A stretch of 41,580 nt of DNA from Porphyromonadaceae bacterium UBA7555 (GTDB lineage Bacteria; Bacteroidota; Bacteroidia; Bacteroidales; Muribaculaceae). Positions 23,467 to 31,667 of the stretch are shown piece by piece; within the stretch, counting starts at the first letter, position 1, and every line of letters starts with the position of its first letter. Both the position numbers and the translations under genes were made by a program. Below the pieces are notes generated by a model. That model saw only the letters and a program-made list of their open reading frames with translations, was not told the origin of the DNA and made no database searches. The stretch lies in assembly GCA_002478045.1 (NCBI GenBank), contig DLLT01000022.1:80248-121827 (forward strand), read 5' to 3'.

Positions 23467-24777
23467 ATGGCAGCTACCAAAACCGTATTACGTTTTTTGC
23501 GCCCAACGGGAGCACACACAACCGCAATCATCGTATGGATACTGCGCGTTATTGTGGGCGCAATATTTATATTCTCCGGATGGGTCAAAGCCGTTGATAT
23601 CTGGGGTGGCACATACAAAATCGGCGAATATCTGAACGCATGGCACATAGCACTACCCGATAGCATCACCGCACTGGCAGCCGGAGCATTGGCCATAGCC
23701 GAATTTATGGCCGGCGTTATGATACTTCTCGGATGCTTCAGACGCATGGCCGTAAGAATTACCGCCATATTTATGGCGGCTATGACCATACTGACACTAT
23801 ATTTATGGATGGCCGACCCGGTCAAAGACTGCGGATGCTTCGGCGATGCCTTCATACTGTCCAACGCCGCTACATTCTGGAAAAACATCGTCATCGATGC
23901 CATGCTCGTTGTCCTATGGATAAATAACCACCGCGCCGGGGCGCTTATACATACACGCCTGCAATGGCTGGCAGTCATTACTACCGCAGCATTTATAGGA
24001 TACATCGAGTATATTGGATACCGTATTCAACCCGTACAAGACTTTCGCGGATACGCTCCCGGCACTCTACTGGCTCGCGACGGCGACAATAACAGCGATG
24101 ACAATATACGCTTCATATACGCCAAGGACGGCATCGAGCAATCCTTTGCCACTGACAGCATACCCGATGAAGACCTTGGATGGACATTTGTCCGGCGCGA
24201 TACCGAAAGCGATAGCGATGACAAGACACTGACATTTTCCGCACCGGGAGGAGAGGATGTTACCGCCGATATCATATCCGGCGAAGGCACTCAGATCATA
24301 CTCCTTGTTCCTAACCCGCAACGCTACGGACGCACTCGCAGCGCTATGGCCAATGAGTTGTATGGAGCACTTGCGGCCCACGGTGGTGATATGTTTGCCG
24401 TCGTAGGAGCCGATGATAGTACTGCTACGGTCTGGGCCGATGAGGTCCGCGCCCACTACCCCGTATATACCGCCGATGACACCGACATCAAGATGCTGGC
24501 ACGCGGTAATGGCGCAATAGTATGTCTGCACAACGGACATATCGCATGGAAGCAGAACACATTGACACTTCCGCACGACCTGAGCGTCAGAGTCATGCAG
24601 GACGGAATGGCCGTATTGGACGACCCTGCATACATCGACACGTTGCACACGGAAGACTCCACACGTCATTCAGCCGAGATATACATACTCGTCTTGGCCG
24701 TTTTGATGACCATAACATTACCACCGGCCATCCGCAATAGGCTCAACGCTAAGGCAAAGTTGGACAAGGCCTCATAA
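23467..24777 (+). CDS. DoxX/MauE-like membrane protein with C-terminal thioredoxin-like domain
   Basis: The 436-residue protein has four membrane helices at its N-terminus (about 20-42, 66-90, 97-115, 140-155), a fifth at about 165-185, and one more near the end (about 405-420). The loop motif DCGCFGD (121-127) with its paired cysteines is typical of DoxX/MauE relatives linked to redox handling. Residues about 275-370 look like a thioredoxin-type fold (strands IILLVP, MFAVVGAD and AIVCLHNGHIAWKQ) but lack a CxxC active site. I infer a periplasmic domain that has lost, or never had, redox chemistry. The gene sits between DUF1599 and tpiA. The function is unknown. Confidence 0.75.
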   Translation: MAATKTVLRFLRPTGAHTTAIIVWILRVIVGAIFIFSGWVKAVDIWGGTYKIGEYLNAWHIALPDSITALAAGALAIAEFMAGVMILLGCFRRMAVRITAIFMAAMTILTLYLWMADPVKDCGCFGDAFILSNAATFWKNIVIDAMLVVLWINNHRAGALIHTRLQWLAVITTAAFIGYIEYIGYRIQPVQDFRGYAPGTLLARDGDNNSDDNIRFIYAKDGIEQSFATDSIPDEDLGWTFVRRDTESDSDDKTLTFSAPGGEDVTADIISGEGTQIILLVPNPQRYGRTRSAMANELYGALAAHGGDMFAVVGADDSTATVWADEVRAHYPVYTADDTDIKMLARGNGAIVCLHNGHIAWKQNTLTLPHDLSVRVMQDGMAVLDDPAYIDTLHTEDSTRHSAEIYILVLAVLMTITLPPAIRNRLNAKAKLDKAS

Positions 24778-24822
24778 CTCATTTTACAGGCCGCTACAAT
24801 CCCACATCATACCATCACAGCT

Positions 24823-24854
24823 ATTGTCCATTACAAAAAAAAGCAGTAAATTTG
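24823..24854 (+). promoter_or_regulatory. promoter of tpiA
   Basis: ATTG (24823-24826) and TAAATTTG (24847-24854) are separated by 20 bases, fitting the Bacteroidales promoter pattern. The tpiA start codon is 78 bases downstream of the -7 box. Confidence 0.6.
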
Positions 24855-24932
24855 CACTCTGATAGCGAGGCGGCCTCGTCTCCTCGCTTAAGACGACAAA
24901 AAGCAAATCCAAAACAACAAACCCACACAATA

Positions 24933-25691
24933 ATGAGAAAGAATATTGTTGCCGGCAACTGGAAAATGAACACCACACTCAAGGCCGGCGTAGAACTTGC
25001 ATCTCAAGTAGACAGCGCACTCAAAGATGTCACCCCCAAGTGTGATGTCATCATCTGCGTACCTTTCACTCACCTGGCTCCCGTAAACGCCATAATCACA
25101 AATAAAGGCAAACTCGGACTGGGTGCAGAGAACTGCGCCGACCACGTCAAAGGCGCTTATACCGGCGAAGTTTCCGCCGAGATGGTAGCCTCCACCGGCG
25201 CCACCTACGTCATCCTCGGCCACAGCGAACGCCGCCAGTACTATGGCGAAACCGCCGAAACCCTCCGCGAAAAAGTAGCCCTGGCACTCGCCAACGGCCT
25301 GACTCCCATATTCTGCATCGGTGAAGTTCTTGAAGAACGCGAAGCCGGCAAGCACTTCGATGTAGTTAAAGCCCAACTCGAAGACGGACTGTTCAACCTC
25401 TCCACCGAAGACTTCGGCAAAATCATCGTAGCATACGAACCCGTATGGGCCATCGGCACGGGTAAGACCGCCACAGCCGAGCAAGCCGAAGAAATCCACA
25501 AATACGTGCGTGGCGTCATCGCCGAAAAATACGGCAAAGAGGTAGCAGAAAACACCTCCATTCTCTATGGCGGTAGCTGCAAGCCCGGCAACGCCCGCGA
25601 GCTCTTTGCACAGCCCGACATCGATGGCGGCCTCATCGGCGGCGCAGCCCTCAAGTGCGAAGACTTCATGGGTATCGTCAACGCATTCTAA
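24933..25691 (+). CDS. tpiA: triosephosphate isomerase
   Basis: TpiA interconverts dihydroxyacetone phosphate and glyceraldehyde 3-phosphate in glycolysis and gluconeogenesis. The 252 residues carry the substrate-binding Lys11 in GNWKMN, the catalytic His97 in LGHSERR and the catalytic Glu169 in AYEPVWAIGTG. The phosphate-binding C-terminal loops YGGSCKPGNA and GGLIGGAAL are intact. The start at 24933 (MRKNIVAGNWK) is family-typical; an upstream ATG at 24852 would lie inside the promoter. Its own promoter precedes it, and a hairpin separates it from the SPOR gene, so expression may be partly independent of its neighbours. Confidence 0.97.
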   Translation: MRKNIVAGNWKMNTTLKAGVELASQVDSALKDVTPKCDVIICVPFTHLAPVNAIITNKGKLGLGAENCADHVKGAYTGEVSAEMVASTGATYVILGHSERRQYYGETAETLREKVALALANGLTPIFCIGEVLEEREAGKHFDVVKAQLEDGLFNLSTEDFGKIIVAYEPVWAIGTGKTATAEQAEEIHKYVRGVIAEKYGKEVAENTSILYGGSCKPGNARELFAQPDIDGGLIGGAALKCEDFMGIVNAF

Positions 25692-25717
25692 TCGCAACAA
25701 CACGACCATTAGCAAAT

Positions 25718-25752
25718 TGTCCCCGAAGGCACACTATATGCCTCCGGGGACA
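25718..25752 (+). terminator. hairpin between tpiA and the SPOR gene
   Basis: TGTCCCCGAAGGC (25718-25730) pairs with GCCTCCGGGGACA (25740-25752) with one A-C mismatch and a nine-base loop. No T-run follows, so it may attenuate rather than stop transcription, or protect the tpiA 3' end. Confidence 0.5.
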
Positions 25753-25767
25753 TATAGCTAAGAAATA

Positions 25768-25776
25768 CCCCCCCCC
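25768..25776. repeat. nine-base C homopolymer before the SPOR gene
   Basis: A run of nine C lies 45 bases upstream of the SPOR start and is followed by a small GCCG/CGGC hairpin. Poly-C runs of this length are prone to slippage. It is outside any coding frame. Confidence 0.7.
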
Positions 25777-25821
25777 GCCGTTCAAGCGGCACACACCCAC
25801 AACACCAAACAGCCACAGCCA

Positions 25822-26310
25822 ATGAACACACGTCTGCGTATAATCACGATAGCATGCGCCACCCTTTGGACCACGATTTCCGTGGCTCAAACTCCGACTA
25901 CAGCTACCGAACCCGACAGCGTCGACATCGTGCGCGAACTCAACAACTCGGGGCATATACACATCACCCAACCCGCAGAGCTACAACTGCGCTCAAACGC
26001 CACAGACGAAACCGCCGGCGACAACTCCGGTGTATCGCGTCCTCGCAGCGGCACAGGCTTCCGCGTAGAAGTCTTTGCAGACAACAACGTGCGCACCGCC
26101 AAGTCACGCGCTACAGCCAAACGTCGCAACCTGATGGCTCGCCTGCCGCAATATCGCGTGTATCTGACATTCCAATCCCCATACTGGCGCGTACGCGTGG
26201 GTGACTTCCGCACTCGCGGCGAAGCCGAAGGAGCACTGGCCGAAATACGGCGTATATTCCCTTCTTATTCGTCTGACCTGCGCATAGTACGCGACCGTAT
26301 CAACAAATAA
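25822..26310 (+). CDS. secreted SPOR-domain protein
   Basis: The 162-residue protein begins with a signal peptide ending near ISVAQ (about residue 23). A low-complexity stretch follows, then a SPOR domain from about 75 to 160, with GTGFRVEVFADNN, RVYLTFQSPYWRVRVGDFRTRGEAEGAL and a final SDLRIVRDRI. SPOR domains bind peptidoglycan stripped of stem peptides, often at division sites. This one is presumably periplasmic or anchored to the wall. The stop TAA overlaps the folE ATG by one base, so the two are translationally coupled. The link with folE looks like conserved neighbourhood rather than shared function. Confidence 0.85.
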   Translation: MNTRLRIITIACATLWTTISVAQTPTTATEPDSVDIVRELNNSGHIHITQPAELQLRSNATDETAGDNSGVSRPRSGTGFRVEVFADNNVRTAKSRATAKRRNLMARLPQYRVYLTFQSPYWRVRVGDFRTRGEAEGALAEIRRIFPSYSSDLRIVRDRINK

Positions 26311-26915
26311 TGAACCAGACCAACGACAACAAGCAACAGATCATACCGGACACCACGCCACAAGTAAACGAAATAGCCGCCCACATCCACCGCATCCTCG
26401 AACTATTGGGCGAAGACCCACAACGCGAAGGCTTGGTCAAGACGCCTATGCGCTACGCCAAAGCTCTATGGTTTCTCACCCAGGGCTATCGGCAGGACGC
26501 CGACGAGGTCATCAATCAGGCAATATTCGAATATGCCGGGTCAAAGATGATAGTCGTCAAGGACATCGAATTCTATTCGATGTGCGAACATCACATTCTG
26601 CCTTTCTTCGGCACAATGACCATAGGCTATATACCCAACGGCAAAATGGCCGGATTGAGCAAATTGGCTCGTCTTGTGAATGTATATGCCCGCCGCCTTC
26701 AAGTACAAGAAAGGCTGACAGCCCAAGTGTGCGCCAAAGTATCCGAAGCACTGGACGCTCGCGGTGTCATCGTGCACTGCAACGCACACCACTTGTGTAT
26801 GAAGATGCGCGGCGTTGAAAAGCAGCAAGCCACCACCACAACGCTGGACTACTGCGGAGCATTCGCCGAAGACGCGGAACTGCGCCGCGAATTTTTAGAT
26901 GCCATACATCAATAA
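26310..26915 (+). CDS. folE: GTP cyclohydrolase I
   Basis: FolE converts GTP to dihydroneopterin triphosphate, the first step of folate (and queuosine precursor) synthesis. The 201 residues have the zinc-binding motif CEHH (Cys92, His95) and the third ligand Cys163 in HHLCMKMRGV, with His160 and His161 in the active site. GYIPNGKMAGLSKLARLVN and the QATTTT segment are also family signatures. All key residues are intact, so this is the zinc-dependent type IA enzyme. Translation probably couples to the SPOR gene through TAATG. A queuosine link to tgt elsewhere in the window is biochemically possible but distant. Confidence 0.96.
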   Translation: MNQTNDNKQQIIPDTTPQVNEIAAHIHRILELLGEDPQREGLVKTPMRYAKALWFLTQGYRQDADEVINQAIFEYAGSKMIVVKDIEFYSMCEHHILPFFGTMTIGYIPNGKMAGLSKLARLVNVYARRLQVQERLTAQVCAKVSEALDARGVIVHCNAHHLCMKMRGVEKQQATTTTLDYCGAFAEDAELRREFLDAIHQ

Positions 26916-26973
26916 CGTGTAGTTAGACGAGTCGAAATACCACCCAAATAAAAAACGTACTACTGCACAAAAC

Positions 26974-27411
26974 ATGGGCCGACTTATAGCCATAGACTTC
27001 GGACGCAAGCGTTGCGGCATTGCCGTCACCGACCCCTTGAGACTTATTGCCAATCCGGTGGATACCATTCCCACGGCTCAATTGACGTCCTACATCAAAG
27101 CGTACATAGCGACCAATGACGTCGATGCCTTAGTCGTCGGGCTCCCCAAGCAGATGGACGGTACGCCCAGCGATTCGACACGCTACCTGACCCCGGCCAT
27201 AAATCGTCTGCGCAAGGAAATAGCCCCCGTGCCCATAGTGTTCTACGACGAACGCTTCACTTCCGTATTGGCGCATAGGGCAATGATTGACGGCGGAATG
27301 TCCAAAATGGCACGACGCGACAAGGCTGTGGTCGACAAGATTTCGGCAGCAATAATCCTCAACGACTACCTATCCTCGGCTTCAGGCTCGTGTCAGAAAC
27401 TGCATAATTAA
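26974..27411 (+). CDS. ruvX: YqgF/RuvX family pre-16S rRNA nuclease
   Basis: The 145-residue protein opens with IAIDFGRKRCGIAVTDP, the RNase H-like first strand with the catalytic Asp, and has ALVVGLPKQMDGTPSD, FYDERFTS and the C-terminal AVVDKISAAIILNDYL. These match the YqgF/RuvX family, known as a putative Holliday junction resolvase and shown in E. coli to finish the 5' end of 16S rRNA. The length is normal. The gene lies between folE and def with short gaps (58 and 47 bases), probably in one operon with def, which is also linked to translation. Confidence 0.92.
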   Translation: MGRLIAIDFGRKRCGIAVTDPLRLIANPVDTIPTAQLTSYIKAYIATNDVDALVVGLPKQMDGTPSDSTRYLTPAINRLRKEIAPVPIVFYDERFTSVLAHRAMIDGGMSKMARRDKAVVDKISAAIILNDYLSSASGSCQKLHN

Positions 27412-27458
27412 CAGCCGAGATAAGACGCCAAGAATACAACAATACAAATATACATACA

Positions 27459-28025
27459 ATGACACTACCTATATACTTGTTGGGCCAGCCGGTGTTGCGC
27501 AAGCAATGCGAGGATATCACGCCCGAGTATCCTGAGTTGAAAAAACTCGTGGCCAATATGTTTGAGACTATGTATGCCAGCGAAGGCGTAGGCTTGGCCG
27601 CGCCACAGATAGGCCACGCCGACCGCATCGTTGTCATCGACGCTTCGCCCGTAGGCGATGTGTTTCCCGAATGCGTTGACCGCCGTATGACGCTCATCAA
27701 CCCGCGCGTGACCATACTTGATGGCGAGAGCATAAGCCGCAGCGAAGGATGCCTCAGCCTCCCCGGCATAGCCGAAGACGTCAAACGCGTCGAACATATA
27801 CGATTGCAATGGCTCGATGAGGACTTCAAGGAACACGATGAAGAAATCTCCGGATATCTGGCACGCATAGTTCAGCACGAATGCGACCATCTCGAGGGTA
27901 AAGTCTTCACCGACCACTTGTCCGCAATACGACGCCAACTGATACGCGGACGGCTCAACAATATTCTCTGCGGACGCGTACGCGTCGATTATCCGGTACG
28001 GTTTGCCAAGCCGCACCGCCGTTGA
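27459..28025 (+). CDS. def: peptide deformylase
   Basis: Def removes the N-formyl group from nascent proteins. The three family motifs are intact in the 188 residues: GVGLAAPQIG (43-52), EGCLSLPG (96-103, with metal ligand Cys98) and QHECDHLEG (139-147, with ligands His140 and His144 and catalytic Glu141). The start at 27459 gives the normal N-terminus MTLPIYLLGQPVLR. It follows the YqgF-type gene and precedes the EttA gene by 114 bases, so translation-related genes cluster here. Confidence 0.96.
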   Translation: MTLPIYLLGQPVLRKQCEDITPEYPELKKLVANMFETMYASEGVGLAAPQIGHADRIVVIDASPVGDVFPECVDRRMTLINPRVTILDGESISRSEGCLSLPGIAEDVKRVEHIRLQWLDEDFKEHDEEISGYLARIVQHECDHLEGKVFTDHLSAIRRQLIRGRLNNILCGRVRVDYPVRFAKPHRR

Positions 28026-28139
28026 TCACGCGAAGAAAAGGCCGAACGATTATCCCAGAATAAGCATAAGCGTGTCTTATAGGCACGAATAACACCCCCT
28101 CCTCCATACGATTCATCAACCACACAAAACACTCATACA

Positions 28140-29810
28140 ATGGCTGACGACAAAAAAGTTATATTCTCTATGGTGGGCGTCTCCAAGACCTATCCGCCAC
28201 AGAAACAAGTTCTGAAAAACATCTATCTATCCTTCTTTTATGGTGCAAAAATCGGCATCATCGGCCTTAATGGCTCCGGCAAGTCCACCTTGCTGAAGAT
28301 TATTGCCGGTATTGATAAAGATTACCAAGGCGAAGTAGTGTTTTCGCCGGGATACACCGTCGGATACCTCGAGCAGGAGCCCAAACTCGACCCCGACAAA
28401 ACCGTCATCGAGATTGTCCGCGAGGGCGTACAGCCAATAATGGACATGCTGGCCGAATTCGATGCCGTCAATAATGCTTTTGCCGACCCGGACGCCGACT
28501 TTGACGCCCTATTGGCACGTCAGGCCGAACTCCAAGACCGTCTCGATGCCGTAGGAGCTTGGGATATTGACAGCAAATTGGAGCGAGCTATGGATGCCCT
28601 GCAATGCCCGCCGGACAATCAGAAAGTGAACACTCTCAGCGGTGGCGAACGCCGTCGTGTGGCCTTGTGCCGCCTGCTGCTACAACAGCCTGATGTACTG
28701 CTACTTGACGAGCCCACCAACCACCTTGACGCCGAGTCTATTGACTGGCTTGAGCAGCATCTGCATCAGTATCCGGGTACCGTAATCGCCATAACTCACG
28801 ACCGTTACTTCCTGGACCACGTGGCCGGATGGATACTCGAATTGGATCGCGGCGAAGGTATTCCCTGGAAAGGCAATTACTCATCGTGGCTTGACCAAAA
28901 GACCAAACGTATGGCTCTTGAAGAAAAGCAGGCGAGCAAACGCCGCAAGACCCTCGAGCGCGAACTCGAATGGGTACGTATGGCGCCCAAGGCACGCCAA
29001 GCCAAAGGCAAAGCACGTCTTGCCGGATACGACAGACTGCTCAACGAGGATCAAAAGCAAAAAGAGGAACGTCTCGAAATATTTATACCCAACGGACCGC
29101 GCCTCGGCAATAAAGTCATCGAAGCTCACGGACTGGCCAAATCTTACGGCAACAAGACATTGTTCAAAGGCCTGGAATTTATGCTTCCACCCAATGGAAT
29201 TGTGGGCGTAATAGGCCCCAACGGTGCCGGAAAGACCACCCTCTTCCGCTTGATTATGGGTCAGGAGAAAGCCGATGCGGGTCAGTTCAGCGTCGGCGAC
29301 ACAGTGAAAATCGCCTACGTCGACCAGCGTCACCACGACCTATTGCCTGAAAAAACGGTATACGAAGTCATCAGTCAGGGCGTCGACAGCTTCCGCATGG
29401 GCGGTCGCGATGTCAATGCACGCGCCTACCTGAGCAAATTCAACTTCACCGGAGCCGACCAAGAAAAGAGAATCGGCGTACTGTCCGGCGGCGAGCGCAA
29501 TCGTCTGCACCTGGCTATGGCGCTGAAAGAAGAAGGCAATGTCCTGCTGCTTGACGAGCCCACCAATGATATCGATGTCAACACCTTACGTGCTCTTGAG
29601 GAAGGTCTCGACGACTTTGCCGGATGCGCTGTCGTAGTCAGCCACGATCGCTGGTTCCTTGACCGCATCTGTACACATATCCTGTCTTTCGAAGGCGATG
29701 GGAAAGTCGTGTTCTACGAAGGTAGCTATAGCGACTACGAGGCATACAAACTCGCCCAAAACGATGGCAAGCCCCTACCCCGGCGTCGCTACCGCAAGCT
29801 TATGGAGTAA
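28140..29810 (+). CDS. ettA: ABC-F translation factor, EttA type
   Basis: This 556-residue soluble protein has two ABC ATPase domains without membrane segments, the layout of ABC-F proteins. The first has GLNGSGKSTLLK and LSGGERRRVALCR; the second has GPNGAGKTTLFR and LSGGERNRLHLA. A short arm lies in the first domain and a basic linker of about 80 residues between them. The length and the linker (EWVRMAPKARQAKGKARL, then YDRLLNE) match EttA, which gates the ribosomal E-site according to the ATP/ADP ratio. It is probably not an antibiotic-resistance ABC-F, which usually has a longer linker loop. A 20-bp hairpin ends the transcript. Confidence 0.93.
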   Translation: MADDKKVIFSMVGVSKTYPPQKQVLKNIYLSFFYGAKIGIIGLNGSGKSTLLKIIAGIDKDYQGEVVFSPGYTVGYLEQEPKLDPDKTVIEIVREGVQPIMDMLAEFDAVNNAFADPDADFDALLARQAELQDRLDAVGAWDIDSKLERAMDALQCPPDNQKVNTLSGGERRRVALCRLLLQQPDVLLLDEPTNHLDAESIDWLEQHLHQYPGTVIAITHDRYFLDHVAGWILELDRGEGIPWKGNYSSWLDQKTKRMALEEKQASKRRKTLERELEWVRMAPKARQAKGKARLAGYDRLLNEDQKQKEERLEIFIPNGPRLGNKVIEAHGLAKSYGNKTLFKGLEFMLPPNGIVGVIGPNGAGKTTLFRLIMGQEKADAGQFSVGDTVKIAYVDQRHHDLLPEKTVYEVISQGVDSFRMGGRDVNARAYLSKFNFTGADQEKRIGVLSGGERNRLHLAMALKEEGNVLLLDEPTNDIDVNTLRALEEGLDDFAGCAVVVSHDRWFLDRICTHILSFEGDGKVVFYEGSYSDYEAYKLAQNDGKPLPRRRYRKLME

Positions 29811-29852
29811 TCCGCCTCAAGTGATTTCTGCCTTTCTAAGAAGGCAAACTAC

Positions 29853-29898
29853 TATAAACCGAGGACGCGAAATTTAGGTTTCGCGTCCTCGGTTTATA
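29853..29898 (+). terminator. 20-bp perfect hairpin after ettA
   Basis: The two arms (29853-29872 and 29879-29898) are perfect inverted copies separated by a six-base loop TTTAGG, so the stem is 20 bp. A second small hairpin, TGCCTT/AAGGCA (29829-29834 with 29841-29846), precedes it. The stem lies between convergent ettA and the DJ-1 gene and would work in both directions. Confidence 0.8.
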
Positions 29899-29953
29899 TT
29901 CTCGGCCCTGCACATCGGCGAGGCTGTATCCTCGCCGTAGCCCGACTCACGGT

Positions 29954-30505
29954 TTAGGCATACAGCATACCGGCAGCCACTTCTGCAGCCACAGATGCAC
30001 CAAGGCTATTGGCTACGATAGCCAACGCAAAAGGGGTGGCAGCAGCGGGACCGTTACCCGTTACAAGGTTGTTGAGTGCCACCACTGGAGCATCCTTGCA
30101 TATCGCATCGCCCTGAGCGCACATTGCTTCAAAGCCGGGGTAGCATGTCGTTTCACGATCTTTGAGTATGCCCAGCGGAGCGAGCACCACAGCCGGAGCG
30201 GCACATATTGCGGCAATCTTGCCTTTGGATGTATGATTGCGGAGCAGCTCGGTCAGTCCTGCATGCTCGTGCAGATTAGTAGCTCCAGGCATTCCGCCGG
30301 GAAGTATCAACCACTCGGCGCCTTCAAAATCACATTTGTCAAAAACAACATCGGCTGTTACTGTAACACCGTGTGCTCCGGTGGCATTTCGATCCGCGTT
30401 GATGGATACCGTCTTGACATCCATACCGGCGCGACGCATCACGTCCACCGTCGTAAGTGCTTCTATTTCCTCGAAGCCGTTGGCTAAAAATAAAAATGAA
30501 CGCAT
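29954..30505 (-). CDS. DJ-1/PfpI family protein (YajL-like)
   Basis: The 183-residue protein has the DJ-1 fold signatures: FLANGFEEIEA at the start with the conserved acidic residue (Glu12 or Glu13), the strand LILPGGMPGATNL (67-79), and the nucleophile elbow Cys101 in AAICAAPAVVLAPLG. The C-terminal VTGNGPAAATPFALAIV closes the active site. E. coli YajL and human DJ-1 have this pattern and act in oxidative stress, with claimed protein/glyoxal deglycase or chaperone activity that remains debated. The gene is monocistronic, divergent from apbE, with a 157-base intergenic region between the two start codons. Confidence 0.92.
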   Translation of the reverse strand: MRSFLFLANGFEEIEALTTVDVMRRAGMDVKTVSINADRNATGAHGVTVTADVVFDKCDFEGAEWLILPGGMPGATNLHEHAGLTELLRNHTSKGKIAAICAAPAVVLAPLGILKDRETTCYPGFEAMCAQGDAICKDAPVVALNNLVTGNGPAAATPFALAIVANSLGASVAAEVAAGMLYA

Positions 30506-30633
30506 AGTTTAATCAATATTTTATCTATTTAATATTTGACTTTATCGGTTATTGGTCAAAAAGTTGAGCGTATATCCGTTTCGGCCGGACATATTCGTTT
30601 TGCAAACTTCGGAAATAATTCGCAGACTTTTAC

Positions 30634-30641
30634 TATTTTTG
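30634..30641 (+). promoter_or_regulatory. possible -7 promoter box for apbE
   Basis: TATTTTTG matches TAnnTTTG and lies 22 bases before the apbE start. The -33 region has only TTCG (30608-30611), so support is partial. Confidence 0.4.
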
Positions 30642-30662
30642 AGGAAAAAATTTTCAACCTGT

Positions 30663-31667
30663 ATGCATACACGATATATCAGACACGCCACGCATGCCCT
30701 GACTATTGTCTTGGCTTCCGTAATCGTATTAGCTTCGTGCACTCATCAAAGACAATGGCGCCAAGCACAAGGCGCAGCCTGGGGTACGTCCTATCATATC
30801 ACCTATTTCGGTGACCAAGCTTTGGACGACTCGGTAGTGGCCGTGATGCGCAATGTCGAATTGTCGCTGAGTCCCTTCGAACCTGCCTCAAACATCTCGC
30901 GTATCAACCGAGGCGAGACAGACGTTGCCGATAGCAATGTGCAGCGCGTATTTGCTCGTGCTATGGATATTTGGAAGTACTCGGGAGGATGCTTTGACCC
31001 GACAATAGCGCCGCTGGTCAACCTATGGGGGTTTGGAACTAAAGATTTCGAAGAAATACCCGATACGACAGCTGTGGCTGAAGCCTTACGCAGTGTCGGT
31101 ATGAGCAAATGCCGTATCGATGCACAAGGGCATGTCATCAAAGGTCATAAGGAGACAACTTTCGATTTTTCGGCCATAACCAAAGGCTATGGCGTAGATT
31201 GTGTGGCACGGATGCTCGAACGTAACGGCGTGTCAGACTATATCGTCGAAATAGGTGGTGAAATTGTATGCCGCGGACATAATCCGCGCGGCATCGACTG
31301 GCAAGTACAAATCGATGAGCCCGTAGCAGACTCGGTGGTGACGCATCGCCGCTACAATATAATTCCGCTGAAGAATGCCGCGATGGCCACTTCCGGCAAT
31401 TATCGTAACTTCCGAACTCTTCCGGATGGGCGTCGCGTCGGGCACACCATATCGCCTCTTACCGGCTATCCGCTAATGTCAACTACATTATCCGCTACCG
31501 TCATCGCCCCGGATTGTATGAGCGCCGATGCCTTGGCCACGGCTTGTATGGCTATGGACGCAGACAAAGCCTTAGCTATGATACATTCACTCGGTAAAGG
31601 CTACTCGGCAATGCTGATTGTAGATACGCCACAGGGATTACAAACCGTAAGCACTCACGACAAGTAA
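30663..31667 (+). CDS. apbE: FAD:protein FMN transferase, lipoprotein (ApbE)
   Basis: ApbE attaches FMN to threonine residues of partner flavoproteins such as the NqrB/NqrC and RnfG/RnfD subunits, outside the inner membrane. I start at 30663, giving 334 residues: the lipoprotein signal then ends in LASC with the lipidated Cys at residue 26. The frame is open further upstream, but the extra 37 residues would precede the signal peptide. The motifs GTSYHITYFG, FDPTIAPLVNLWGFG, FDFSAITKGYGVD and GGEIVCRG bind FAD and metal, and TSGNYRNF and GHTISPLTGYP complete the family pattern. Its 3' end overlaps that of convergent uvrA by 13 bases. Confidence 0.93.
   Translation: MHTRYIRHATHALTIVLASVIVLASCTHQRQWRQAQGAAWGTSYHITYFGDQALDDSVVAVMRNVELSLSPFEPASNISRINRGETDVADSNVQRVFARAMDIWKYSGGCFDPTIAPLVNLWGFGTKDFEEIPDTTAVAEALRSVGMSKCRIDAQGHVIKGHKETTFDFSAITKGYGVDCVARMLERNGVSDYIVEIGGEIVCRGHNPRGIDWQVQIDEPVADSVVTHRRYNIIPLKNAAMATSGNYRNFRTLPDGRRVGHTISPLTGYPLMSTTLSATVIAPDCMSADALATACMAMDADKALAMIHSLGKGYSAMLIVDTPQGLQTVSTHDK

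Noticed and set aside
28140..29810. Antibiotic-resistance ABC-F protein
   Set aside because: The linker and length fit EttA, and the gene sits among housekeeping translation genes.
30552..30662. Upstream extension of apbE by 37 codons
   Set aside because: It would place a hydrophilic stretch before the lipoprotein signal and run through the promoter box.
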